Source: UBA11855 sp035297385 (GTDB taxonomy: Archaea > Thermoproteota > Bathyarchaeia > Bathyarchaeales > Bathycorpusculaceae). Taken from it: a stretch of DNA of 19,111 nt. The notes beneath the pieces were generated by a model. That model did not search any database. It saw only the letters and a list, made by a program, of their open reading frames with translations, and was not told the origin of the DNA. Positions 1 to 6,643 of this stretch are shown here, piece after piece. The stretch is from positions 1 through 19,111 of the forward strand of contig DATGZD010000080.1 in assembly GCA_035297385.1 (NCBI GenBank), written 5' to 3'. Each line of letters opens with the position of its first letter. Position 1 is the first letter of the stretch. A program made the position numbers and the translations under genes.

Positions 1-434
1 TTTGGACAATACCTGAATTGATTAAGCTCTGGTGGGGTCCAAAAGGTTTTACCTCACCATTCTGCAAAATTGATCTCCAAGTTAGCGAAAAATACCTGTA
101 CTGTATGCGCTCACCTGCAGGTAAGGATTACTGGACTACAGGAGTTTTTGAAGAAATTATTCCTTTAGAAAGAATTGTTTGTACTGATAGTTTTGCGAAT
201 GAACAAGGCGAAGTCGTCTCTGCAACTTATTATTGATTAAGCGCAGATTTTCCTTTAGAAATGAAGTTAACGATAATATTTGAAGAGTACGGCGGCAAAA
301 CACAGTTTACGCTTAAAGTCTCCGGAGTTGATAATCTTAAAGCAGAAGATCGCGAGGATATGGAACAAGGGTGGAATGAATCTCTTGATAAGTTTGATGA
401 AACATTAGACAAATCTACAGTTTCCTTGATCTAG
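1..434 (+). pseudogene. SRPBCC/AHSA1-family protein, cut by window edge, in-frame TGA
   Basis: This is the C-terminal part of a START-like (SRPBCC, AHSA1/Aha1-C type) small-ligand-binding fold protein; its ligand and role are not known. The frame is open from base 3, so the gene begins before the window. The translated part has family hallmarks: a WTIPELIKLWWGPKGF stretch, then a YLYCMRSP segment, then GVFEEIIPLERIVCTDSF. At 234-236 a TGA interrupts the frame after ATYY. The same frame then continues for 65 sense codons to TAG at 432-434, still reading as this family (SADFPLEMKLTIIFEEYGG, later EQGWNESLDKF). Relatives, as I remember them, have Gly (HYGM) at the TGA position, so one GGA-to-TGA change explains the break. 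TGA ends other genes here (for example at 17319-17321), so readthrough is unlikely. It could be a young pseudogene or a sequencing error. A second SRPBCC gene lies at 10587-11018. Confidence 0.8.
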
Positions 435-480
435 CTTTCTATTATATGAGGAAATACGTAAAAATAGACTGTTTAAACAC

Positions 481-534
481 AGTATTTTTCAGGGAATACT
501 TTTATGTCTCAATTTTAACCTTAATTGTACAAGG
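481..534 (+). promoter_or_regulatory. Putative control region of the rubrerythrin gene
   Basis: An inverted repeat, AGTATT (481-486) and AATACT (495-500), flanks a short spacer and is followed directly by an AT-rich TTTTATG element and a weak AAGG ribosome-site match (531-534), about 12 bases before the rubrerythrin ATG. It could be an operator at a TATA-like element, but a repeat this short can occur by chance in AT-rich DNA. Confidence 0.25.
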
Positions 535-546
535 CAGTGATATATT

Positions 547-1119
547 ATGGATTTTAAGGGCAGTCAGACAGAGAAGAATCTATTAGCCGCATTCGCAGGC
601 GAATCGCAAGCACGAACGAGGTACACATTTTTTGCTAGTGTTGCAAAGAAAGAAGGTTATGAACAAATCGCATCAATCTTCGAAGAGACTAGTGCTAATG
701 AAAAGGAACATGCAGAACTTTTCTTCAAACACCTGAAAGGTGGAATGGTTGAGATAAATGCTGCATACCCAGCAGGCATAATTGGTACTACAGCTGAGAA
801 TCTGCAAGCTGCAGCAGCAGGTGAAAAATTAGAATGGGGTACATTATACCCAGATTTTGGTGACGTTGCAGCAAAGGAAGGTTTCCCGCAGGTTGCAGCA
901 ACATTTCATAACGTAGCTAAAGTTGAAGCATACCATGAGAGACGATATTTGAAGTTGCTTGAGAGTGTCAACGAAGGAAAAGTGTTTAAAAAAGATACAC
1001 CAATCAAATGGAAATGTAGAAACTGTGGATTCGTCTTTGAAGGTAAAGAAGCACCAGCACTATGTCCCGTCTGTATGCATCCCCGAAGTTACTTCGAGGT
1101 TTGGACTGAAAACTACTAG
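547..1119 (+). CDS. rbr: Rubrerythrin (diiron peroxidase with C-terminal rubredoxin domain)
   Basis: Rubrerythrin is a cytoplasmic non-haem diiron protein that reduces hydrogen peroxide in anaerobes, with electrons passing through its own rubredoxin centre. The 190 residues have the classic two-part order. The N-terminal four-helix ferritin-like domain (about 1-145) carries every expected diiron ligand: E19, the E52-x-x-H55 motif, E93 and E96, and the E127-x-x-H130 motif. The C-terminal rubredoxin-like domain has two CxxC knuckles, C157/C160 and C173/C176, which bind one iron. Length and motif spacing match full-length rubrerythrins. The ATG at 547 sits just before the conserved GSQTEKNLLAAFAGESQAR segment. 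The gene stands alone, convergent with the minus-strand genes to its right. It indicates an anaerobic or microaerobic host exposed to oxidative stress. Function is assigned with high confidence. Confidence 0.97.
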   Translation: MDFKGSQTEKNLLAAFAGESQARTRYTFFASVAKKEGYEQIASIFEETSANEKEHAELFFKHLKGGMVEINAAYPAGIIGTTAENLQAAAAGEKLEWGTLYPDFGDVAAKEGFPQVAATFHNVAKVEAYHERRYLKLLESVNEGKVFKKDTPIKWKCRNCGFVFEGKEAPALCPVCMHPRSYFEVWTENY

Positions 1120-1131
1120 TCTATCTTCATA

Positions 1132-1145
1132 TCTTTTTTTCTTCT
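1132..1145 (+). terminator. U-rich archaeal-type terminator after rubrerythrin
   Basis: A pyrimidine run with seven consecutive T residues (1134-1140) begins 13 bases after the rubrerythrin stop and has no stem-loop. This is the usual form of an intrinsic terminator in archaea. It lies in the 24-base gap between convergent genes and just touches the stop codon of the minus-strand gene. Confidence 0.5.
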
Positions 1146-2271
1146 AAGTGATTGTTGTATTCCAATAAATTAGATGTTCATACCGATTTTTTGCTGTATT
1201 CACTACATTAGGCTCATCATAGATTATATCAAAATTATATCCATAAAGCGTCACCAACTTATTGACATCACTCCAGACTTTTGATGATAATGAATCAGTC
1301 GGGAACAATCCCCAAATACTATCTTCAGCTCGACGTAGACCAAAACCATAGTTTTCAGGCAAGACATATGCTACTCTTGCTTTTTCTGAGCCAAAATTTT
1401 GTGGATTATTATGAACATAAGTCCAAAATTGTTTCATTACTTTAAAATGATTCTCTGAAAGTATGCCATACATATCAGTTCTTGGATGATTAAAAATGAC
1501 AATGTATTTTGAGCCAGCGTTGTAAGCTGAAATCATGTCATGATAGAGTTCCTCAGGAGGTTCAATGTATGGGGCTATATCATATTTCCAAGTTATCATT
1601 GTTCCCCAATCAGCTCCTGATATGTTAGCTGCGCCTCTATCTTGTGCGACGGCAATTTCACGAGTGTTATTAGAGGCGAATTCTGTAAAGACGGCAGAGT
1701 AGTTTGATCTGTAATCAAACCAGTGAAGAGCATAATCTGCAGTGAAGACATAAGGAGCATAGTTACGGTAGTAAGTTATGATTATTCCTAAATACTGTTT
1801 GTAAAATGTTGCAGCATCGTTATAGTCTGCTGCGCTGGTGACTAGTGTTTGATTACCTTGATCGATTTGATTTCCGCCAGGCTCATCATAACGATAAATA
1901 CCTAAGAATTTATCTGCATACTTTAGTTTAGCATCTGTTATCCAATCAAAAATATTGTAAGTTGTGTAAGTCTCGTTTCTTGTGAACAAGACAATGAAAT
2001 GTAAACCGTTATTGTAAATGTAGTCACATGTTTGGTTTAGTGTTGTTTGATTAAGTGAGATATCAAGAGAACCAATTACTAAAAGATTCGTATAATCCTT
2101 AACCTTATCTACCATATTTTTAACATCATCAAAAGTACCGTTTGCATATGCTACCTCAACACCAACGTAAATAGGAGTTTCACTGTTTCGTGACAGCTGT
2201 AATGCTGCAAAGACAGCTATTAACAAGATTAATACAAGCATTACAACCAACAGCAATTCTGAGTGTCTCAT
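1144..2271 (-). CDS. Membrane-anchored extracellular TIM-barrel-like protein with DEPGG motif (copy 1)
   Basis: I do not recognise a named family with confidence. The 375-residue protein starts with a hydrophobic signal-anchor (about 6-26) and the rest is predicted outside the cell. Nine N-x-S/T sequons support a glycosylated surface location. The body alternates strand-like and helix-like segments (YVGVEVAYA, NLLVIGSLD, LHFIVLF), ending in FLGIYRYDEPGGNQID with D129-E130-P131. An acidic pair after a strand in this setting resembles the catalytic acid of TIM-barrel glycoside hydrolases. The last third (YVLPENYGFGLRR, WGLFPTD, DIIYDEP) resembles the region after the barrel in such enzymes. A sugar-active or sugar-binding surface role is inference only. 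It is the downstream member of a tandem pair, 37 bases after its paralogue at 2309-3442, and is probably co-transcribed. The ATG precedes a clean anchor. No strong ribosome site is visible. Confidence 0.85.
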   Translation of the reverse strand: MRHSELLLVVMLVLILLIAVFAALQLSRNSETPIYVGVEVAYANGTFDDVKNMVDKVKDYTNLLVIGSLDISLNQTTLNQTCDYIYNNGLHFIVLFTRNETYTTYNIFDWITDAKLKYADKFLGIYRYDEPGGNQIDQGNQTLVTSAADYNDAATFYKQYLGIIITYYRNYAPYVFTADYALHWFDYRSNYSAVFTEFASNNTREIAVAQDRGAANISGADWGTMITWKYDIAPYIEPPEELYHDMISAYNAGSKYIVIFNHPRTDMYGILSENHFKVMKQFWTYVHNNPQNFGSEKARVAYVLPENYGFGLRRAEDSIWGLFPTDSLSSKVWSDVNKLVTLYGYNFDIIYDEPNVVNTAKNRYEHLIYWNTTIT

Positions 2272-2308
2272 TCTTCGATCGCTTTCTGTATGTATCAGGT
2301 TATTAAGA

Positions 2309-3442
2309 TTAAGTGACCGTTTCGTTCCAATAAAAAACCTTGCTATACCTGTTAGTCACATTTCCTAAAGATATATCATCAAAGAGAATATTAAACTTCG
2401 AATTATAATGGTTTATGAGTATAATTATGTCATTCCAACTTTTGGCTGATAGATTATCAGATAGGAATAGACCCCAAATGGTATCAGTTGAACTTCGTAA
2501 GCCAGAACCATAGTCTTTGGGTAGAATATAAGCTGCTTCAGCTTTGATGGAATCAAAATCTTGTGGATTCATGCGAGCATAATCCCAGAATCTTTTCAGA
2601 GCATTAAAATGATTATCGTTAAGAATTCCATAAGGTCCAGTTTTTGGATAGTCAAAGACAATAATGTATTTTGCTCCATTAGTATATGCTAAAGTGAGGT
2701 CATTGTAGAGTTCTGTATCAGATTCAACGTATGGTTCCTGATTATACTTCCATGTTATGATGGCTCCCCAATTCTTGTTATTTGTTAACGCTGCACCTCT
2801 ACAGAGAGCGATGTGGCGTTGTCTGCTCTGATTTCCGACAAACTCTGCTAGTATAGCGTCGTAGCCTCCTTTGTAGTCCCACCAGTACAACCCATAATCA
2901 GCAGTTATTATCGTGCTAGCATTGCCTCTATAGAAATTCACATGTTGTTCCAGAATGTATGTATAGTTTGATGCTGCATCAGCATAAGTTGATGCATTAT
3001 TGACAAAGGCTAACCTTCTATTATCCAACTGATCACCCCCGGGCTCATCGTAACGATATAACGCTAGAAAACCGCTACCATACTTCTGCTGAGCTTTAGA
3101 AACCCAAGCAAGTTCATCATAGTTGTAATTACTATGGTTAGTTAACAAAACAATGATCTTCAAACCAGCATCATAAATATAGTCGCAGCTTTCGTTCAAA
3201 GCGGTCTCATTGTAAGTTAACTCAACGGAACCTATCACAAAAACGTTTGTGTAATCTTTAACTCTACCCACCATTGTTCGAATATCACTAGTATTAGTAT
3301 TTGTGTAAGCTACTTCTACACCCACATAGCAATTGGAAACCGTACTTGAATTCTTCCAATTCAGCGCAATAAACAATGAGGCTAGAATAACTACGATGAG
3401 CACTATTGTTAATAGGATTATTTTTTGTTTCAACTTACTCAT
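2309..3442 (-). CDS. Membrane-anchored extracellular TIM-barrel-like protein with DEPGG motif (copy 2)
   Basis: This is a 377-residue paralogue of the product of 1144-2271; the two align end to end by eye at roughly half identity. It has a short basic N-terminus (MSKLKQK), a hydrophobic signal-anchor at about 8-27, then an extracellular domain with twelve N-x-S/T sequons. Shared landmarks are CYVGVEVAYT, VKDYTNVFVIGS, a single conserved Cys in ESCDYIY, LALYRYDEPGGDQLD (D132-E133-P134), ITWKYNQEPYVE, and a C-terminal YILPKDYGSGLR with WGLFLSDNLS. Conservation of the DEPGG acids in both copies supports an active-site role, but substrate and reaction are unknown. It lies 64 bases after alaX on the same strand, so it may belong to that transcript or have its own promoter. 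No Shine-Dalgarno match precedes the ATG. Confidence 0.85.
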   Translation of the reverse strand: MSKLKQKIILLTIVLIVVILASLFIALNWKNSSTVSNCYVGVEVAYTNTNTSDIRTMVGRVKDYTNVFVIGSVELTYNETALNESCDYIYDAGLKIIVLLTNHSNYNYDELAWVSKAQQKYGSGFLALYRYDEPGGDQLDNRRLAFVNNASTYADAASNYTYILEQHVNFYRGNASTIITADYGLYWWDYKGGYDAILAEFVGNQSRQRHIALCRGAALTNNKNWGAIITWKYNQEPYVESDTELYNDLTLAYTNGAKYIIVFDYPKTGPYGILNDNHFNALKRFWDYARMNPQDFDSIKAEAAYILPKDYGSGLRSSTDTIWGLFLSDNLSAKSWNDIIILINHYNSKFNILFDDISLGNVTNRYSKVFYWNETVT

Positions 3443-3506
3443 TTTAAATGTGATTATGTTAATAACAGTTGCCTGTACTGAACCCTTGGTTTTGTTTAAT
3501 CAACGT

Positions 3507-4223
3507 CTATTTTATTGTGAAGTAGAGTCTTCTTTGAGTCTTTCCCTTATTCTCCACTTTTAACAGACTAATCTCGCCAATCTCACATGTATTGTTTATG
3601 TGTGGACCTCCATCAGCCTGCAAATCAATTCCAGGTATCTCCACTATACGCAACTCTTTTACATCTGGTGGCATTCGTTCAGCTAATTTTACGATACCTG
3701 GAATCTTGTATGCTTCATCTCTATTCAAGAAATAAACTTTCAAAACTGTTTTCTTTTGAGCTTCTAAGTTCGCTTTCCTAACGGCATCTACAAAAATTTC
3801 ATGATTTGTTCGTGGAAGGTTGAAATCCATTCTTGCTTGTTCAGGCTCAACTTGTCCGCCCGTGATCTTAGCATCATAATCACGGTACATTACAGCTGCA
3901 ATAAGATGTGCTGTAGTGTGTAATCGCATCAACCTGTATCTTCGTTCCCAATAGATTTCGCCCTTCACTTTATCATCGATTTTGAAGCCAGTACTGTTGT
4001 CAAGAATGTGAGTTATTTCTTTTGTTTCTCTGTTTATCTCAACACGCAAAACAGTATGCTGTATGCCACCGTTTTGAAGGGTGCCTGTATCGAAAGCTAC
4101 GCCGCCTGTTAATGGATGGAAAACTGTTTGGTCAAGTACGACTTGGTTATTATCGATTTTCTGAATTCTTGCTTCAAAGGCTCTTCTATAACTGTCGTAT
4201 AGGTAAAGTTGTTTAGTCTCCAT
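3507..4223 (-). CDS. alaX: Alanyl-tRNA editing protein AlaX
   Basis: AlaX is a free-standing relative of the alanyl-tRNA synthetase editing domain; it hydrolyses Ser- or Gly-mischarged tRNA-Ala in trans in the cytoplasm. Counting from the upstream ATG (4235, 242 aa), the sequence has a Gly-rich N-terminal motif (FHPLTGGVAFDTG, 39-51), the zinc HxxxH motif (H106, H110 in RLHTTAHL) and the C-terminal motif DLQADGGPHINNT ending in H212. At the usual Cys of the CxxxH pair this protein has D208. The size suits the medium AlaX class, since no long C-terminal extension is present. I chose the internal ATG at 4221-4223 because METKQLYLYDSY fits typical AlaX N-termini; the ATG at 4233-4235 adds four residues. 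Neither has a clear ribosome site. It follows the YbhB gene by 26-38 bases and is probably in an operon with it. Confidence 0.92.
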   Translation of the reverse strand: METKQLYLYDSYRRAFEARIQKIDNNQVVLDQTVFHPLTGGVAFDTGTLQNGGIQHTVLRVEINRETKEITHILDNSTGFKIDDKVKGEIYWERRYRLMRLHTTAHLIAAVMYRDYDAKITGGQVEPEQARMDFNLPRTNHEIFVDAVRKANLEAQKKTVLKVYFLNRDEAYKIPGIVKLAERMPPDVKELRIVEIPGIDLQADGGPHINNTCEIGEISLLKVENKGKTQRRLYFTIK

Positions 4224-4261
4224 AGGCTCGTTCATGGTAGATTGAAATCAGCGTTAACGGT

Positions 4262-4705
4262 TTATTTGCTTTTTCTATAAAGTGCCATTAACTCGCCTTG
4301 AGCGAGAATATGTCCTTGCATGGCGTTGTCTACAGTTTTCCTATCTGATGATGGTGCAATGTTGAGTTTTGTATCCAAAGCATAGGCTCTAAAAAAGTAT
4401 CTATGCGTACCTGAGGGTGGACAAGGACCAGTGTAACCAGGCTTCCTAGAAGTGTTTAATCCCTCAGTACCCGGTGCAGAATGCTCTTTAATTATGCCTG
4501 TTGTAGGAAGGTTCCAAGTGAGCCAATGAGTAAATAATCCTGCAGGAGCATCAGGATCTTCAATAACTAAAGCTAAACTCTTGGCTTCTTTCGGTATGCC
4601 CTCGATGGTTAAAGGTGGGTTTATGTTTTGGCCATAGCAGGTATATTTTGAAGGTATCAACTTATTTTCTTCGAACGCTGAGCTTTTTACAATTAATTCT
4701 TTCAT
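4262..4705 (-). CDS. YbhB/YbcL family PEBP (Raf kinase inhibitor-like) protein
   Basis: This 147-residue protein is a phosphatidylethanolamine-binding-protein family member of the prokaryotic YbhB/YbcL type. Its fold has a small anion-binding pocket, and its physiological role in prokaryotes is unresolved. The signature motifs are present: the CYGQNINPPL segment, DPDAP followed by FTHWLTWNLP (about 51-67), and GPCPPSGTHRYFFRAYAL (about 93-110). The Asp and His residues that line the pocket are conserved. There is no signal peptide, so it is cytoplasmic. Length matches the short archaeal and bacterial forms. The ATG is well supported by a strong GGAGGT ribosome site seven bases upstream (4713-4718). 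It heads a minus-strand unit with alaX 26-38 bases downstream. No functional link between the two is evident from the sequence. Confidence 0.95.
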   Translation of the reverse strand: MKELIVKSSAFEENKLIPSKYTCYGQNINPPLTIEGIPKEAKSLALVIEDPDAPAGLFTHWLTWNLPTTGIIKEHSAPGTEGLNTSRKPGYTGPCPPSGTHRYFFRAYALDTKLNIAPSSDRKTVDNAMQGHILAQGELMALYRKSK

Positions 4706-4712
4706 TGATTAA

Positions 4713-4760
4713 ACCTCCAAAAACTACTACATGATAGTACTGTAATCAGAGATAAAAAAA
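4713..4760 (-). promoter_or_regulatory. Ribosome site and likely TATA element of the YbhB-alaX unit
   Basis: On the minus strand a GGAGGT Shine-Dalgarno sequence (4713-4718) lies seven bases before the ATG. About 35 bases further upstream a TTTTTTTATC stretch (4751-4760) has the position and composition of an archaeal TATA box, implying a short leader. The ribosome site is clear; the TATA call is weaker. Confidence 0.4.
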
Positions 4761-4892
4761 CTTAATGTGTAGCACCGGAAACGGAAAACTAGCTGAATTT
4801 TTCCAACGATATTACTATGCCTAATATGAGAAGAATTAAGACTAAAAACATAACTCAATCAATACGGACAAGTTGACAGTATAAACATTAGA

Positions 4893-6182
4893 TTAAGGCG
4901 GCGAACGTGAAAGATAGTTATCTTTTGCCTGAGGATCATAGGTTCCTGTTCTAATCTTTTCGGCTAATAGATCGACAAACTCAATGGGCCAGACATCATC
5001 ACATACTTCATCATTGAGTATGTTACGTTGATTATAATAGGAAATCAAATCATTCTTTAGCAATAAAACTAAAATAAACTCATGTCCATAAGTTCGCTTA
5101 AACAGGGAATATTTAGCTGATTGATGTGGAGTCATAAAATAGTGTGGTTCTAGAATAATCTTTCTTCCGTCAATCTCTTTATTGAGTATGAAATCAGGTG
5201 TGTATATTTCTCCGGGAAGTGGAAAACTCACGGGTTCATATCCATAGGAAAGGTTTAGTTTTCGAAGAATTATTGCTGTCTTCTTTTCCCATCCACTTTT
5301 GTAACGACTCAATTTTTGGTAGTATGCTTGTGGCCGTCCAGTTTCCTTGTGCATATGATCAAAGAATTCTAAAGCATCTTTCAACGTGTTTCTGTTCAGA
5401 TTCTTTTTTGCCAACCATCGACCTAATAAGAAAAATGGATAATCTACCCTTGCAGGGTCATTAGGAAACAATTGTCTTGCGAAATTGGTTACTGATTCAC
5501 GTGCTTTCTTTGCTCGTTCTTCATCCCGCCATAGAGAAGGGGAAGCTGAATTAATCAATCCTAAACTCGTCGCAACATTAGCGTTCTCTTGTGTTAATGG
5601 CACAAACAGCTCTGCAGGTGAGAAATGATCAAAAATTCTTAGATCAGGTTCTGAGCGCACCATCCATCGTAGATATACCCATGCTTTGTCTCTATAAGGT
5701 CCATTCATCCTCTCGATATTCGCGGATAGATCATCTACTAAATCCTTCGGTTTGCTAAATCGTTTTGAATATTCTAAGAGGTTGCGTCCTGCCTTATTTT
5801 TGACGAAATCATTTACGTTTATTAAAACAGGTGAGATGGCATCCCTGCTAGGACCTAAATCGTCGTAGAATCCGCTAGTAACTATTTTCTCAGCGAACAT
5901 ATGTGGCTTACGAATCTCAAAAATACGGTCACCATAAATCTGATGAAGAAGAATCAAGATTCGTCTGGCATTCTCGGAAAACCCAACCATTCGATCTTCA
6001 CAGATGGCAGCTATCATGAGAAGGTACTGAGCGACTCTCCTTTTTTCTTCAGTATACTCCGTATAAGGATTAAGGAGTAACCGCGGACTCATACGTCTAT
6101 CCCATTGAATATCAACGACATCCGAGTTCTGGTTTATGAATTTCAAAAGGACTGGAAGCGTTGCATCTGTGACCACGACCAT
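4893..6182 (-). CDS. DUF2400-like HhH domain fused to a PD-(D/E)XK nuclease-like domain
   Basis: This is a two-domain protein, probably DNA-acting. Positions count from a TTG codon at 6185, one codon before the chosen start. Residues about 35-260 resemble DUF2400 (TIGR02757), a helix-hairpin-helix, DNA-glycosylase-related family: a helical segment near 47-85, YRDKAWVYLRWMVR (164-177), the segment LFVPL...LGL (193-210), and NDPARVDYPFFLLGR (242-256). Family members usually have PLDTH at 196-200. Here it reads PLTQE, so the Asp matching the glycosylase catalytic residue is absent. Residues about 297-390 look like a PD-(D/E)XK nuclease: E300 in SGWEKKTAIIL, D331 in YTPDF, and E346-P-H348 in IILEPH, with His where Lys is usual. 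A basic helix (KYSLFKRTYGHEF) follows. I prefer the ATG at 6180-6182, preceded by AGGA. It stands alone, with no recognisable partner. A repair or defence role is inference. Confidence 0.7.
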   Translation of the reverse strand: MVVVTDATLPVLLKFINQNSDVVDIQWDRRMSPRLLLNPYTEYTEEKRRVAQYLLMIAAICEDRMVGFSENARRILILLHQIYGDRIFEIRKPHMFAEKIVTSGFYDDLGPSRDAISPVLINVNDFVKNKAGRNLLEYSKRFSKPKDLVDDLSANIERMNGPYRDKAWVYLRWMVRSEPDLRIFDHFSPAELFVPLTQENANVATSLGLINSASPSLWRDEERAKKARESVTNFARQLFPNDPARVDYPFFLLGRWLAKKNLNRNTLKDALEFFDHMHKETGRPQAYYQKLSRYKSGWEKKTAIILRKLNLSYGYEPVSFPLPGEIYTPDFILNKEIDGRKIILEPHYFMTPHQSAKYSLFKRTYGHEFILVLLLKNDLISYYNQRNILNDEVCDDVWPIEFVDLLAEKIRTGTYDPQAKDNYLSRSPP

Positions 6183-6643
6183 CAATTCCTAATTCTATAG
6201 GTTATGATTGAAATGATTTAGTTGCTTGTTGTTTATAAGCTGTTGGCAACTATCCCCCTATCGCAATATAAGCAGTTTGAAAGCAGAACAGTTTCTGTCA
6301 ATCAACTATTTCTTACGTTTCGCTCATATGGAAGCGTTTTTGGGCTTGCTAGGTTATTGGTAAGAATTGTTGATTGGTTTTTTCTTCTGTTCTTGATAAG
6401 TAAACAGCACTTGGGGCTGTAGTGATTAGTGCAATCAAAACCAACGAAATTTAAAACCTGATAGGGATATTCTCTTATCATTGAATTCTCAGGAGAATTT
6501 ACTGGTTCAAAGTATAATGTAGAGGGGCAGCAGCAAATAACAGTCTAATGCCTTATCCTGCTAGTCCAGCATGCGTAACTTTTCACAGTGAGATTTGAGA
6601 TTGAAAAGAAAAAAGGGAGGCTAAGTTTTGATGCTGCAGCAGT
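6183..6643. other. Intergenic region without a convincing gene
   Basis: These 460 bases separate the fusion gene, which reads leftward from here, from the end of the propeller gene. A plus-strand ORF of 66 codons (6222-6422) has no ribosome site and no recognisable sequence, so I do not call it. A 7-bp inverted repeat, AATTCTC (6484-6490) and GAGAATT (6493-6499), with a 2-base spacer could be a small operator or chance. The only element I support is the U-rich tract at 6603-6614. Confidence 0.5.
6603..6614 (-). terminator. U-rich terminator after the propeller gene
   Basis: Read on the minus strand this is a TTTTTTCTTTTC run starting about 30 bases after the stop codon of the propeller gene, with no hairpin. 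This matches the oligo-T terminators of archaea. Confidence 0.45.

Noticed and set aside
234..236. TGA read as selenocysteine or by stop readthrough
   Set aside because: The expected residue is Gly, SRPBCC proteins are not selenoproteins, no selenocysteine element is evident, and TGA is a normal stop in this window.
6222..6422. Plus-strand ORF of 66 codons in the gap left of the propeller gene
   Set aside because: TTG start, no ribosome site, no recognisable domain or membrane topology, and composition typical of AT-rich non-coding DNA.
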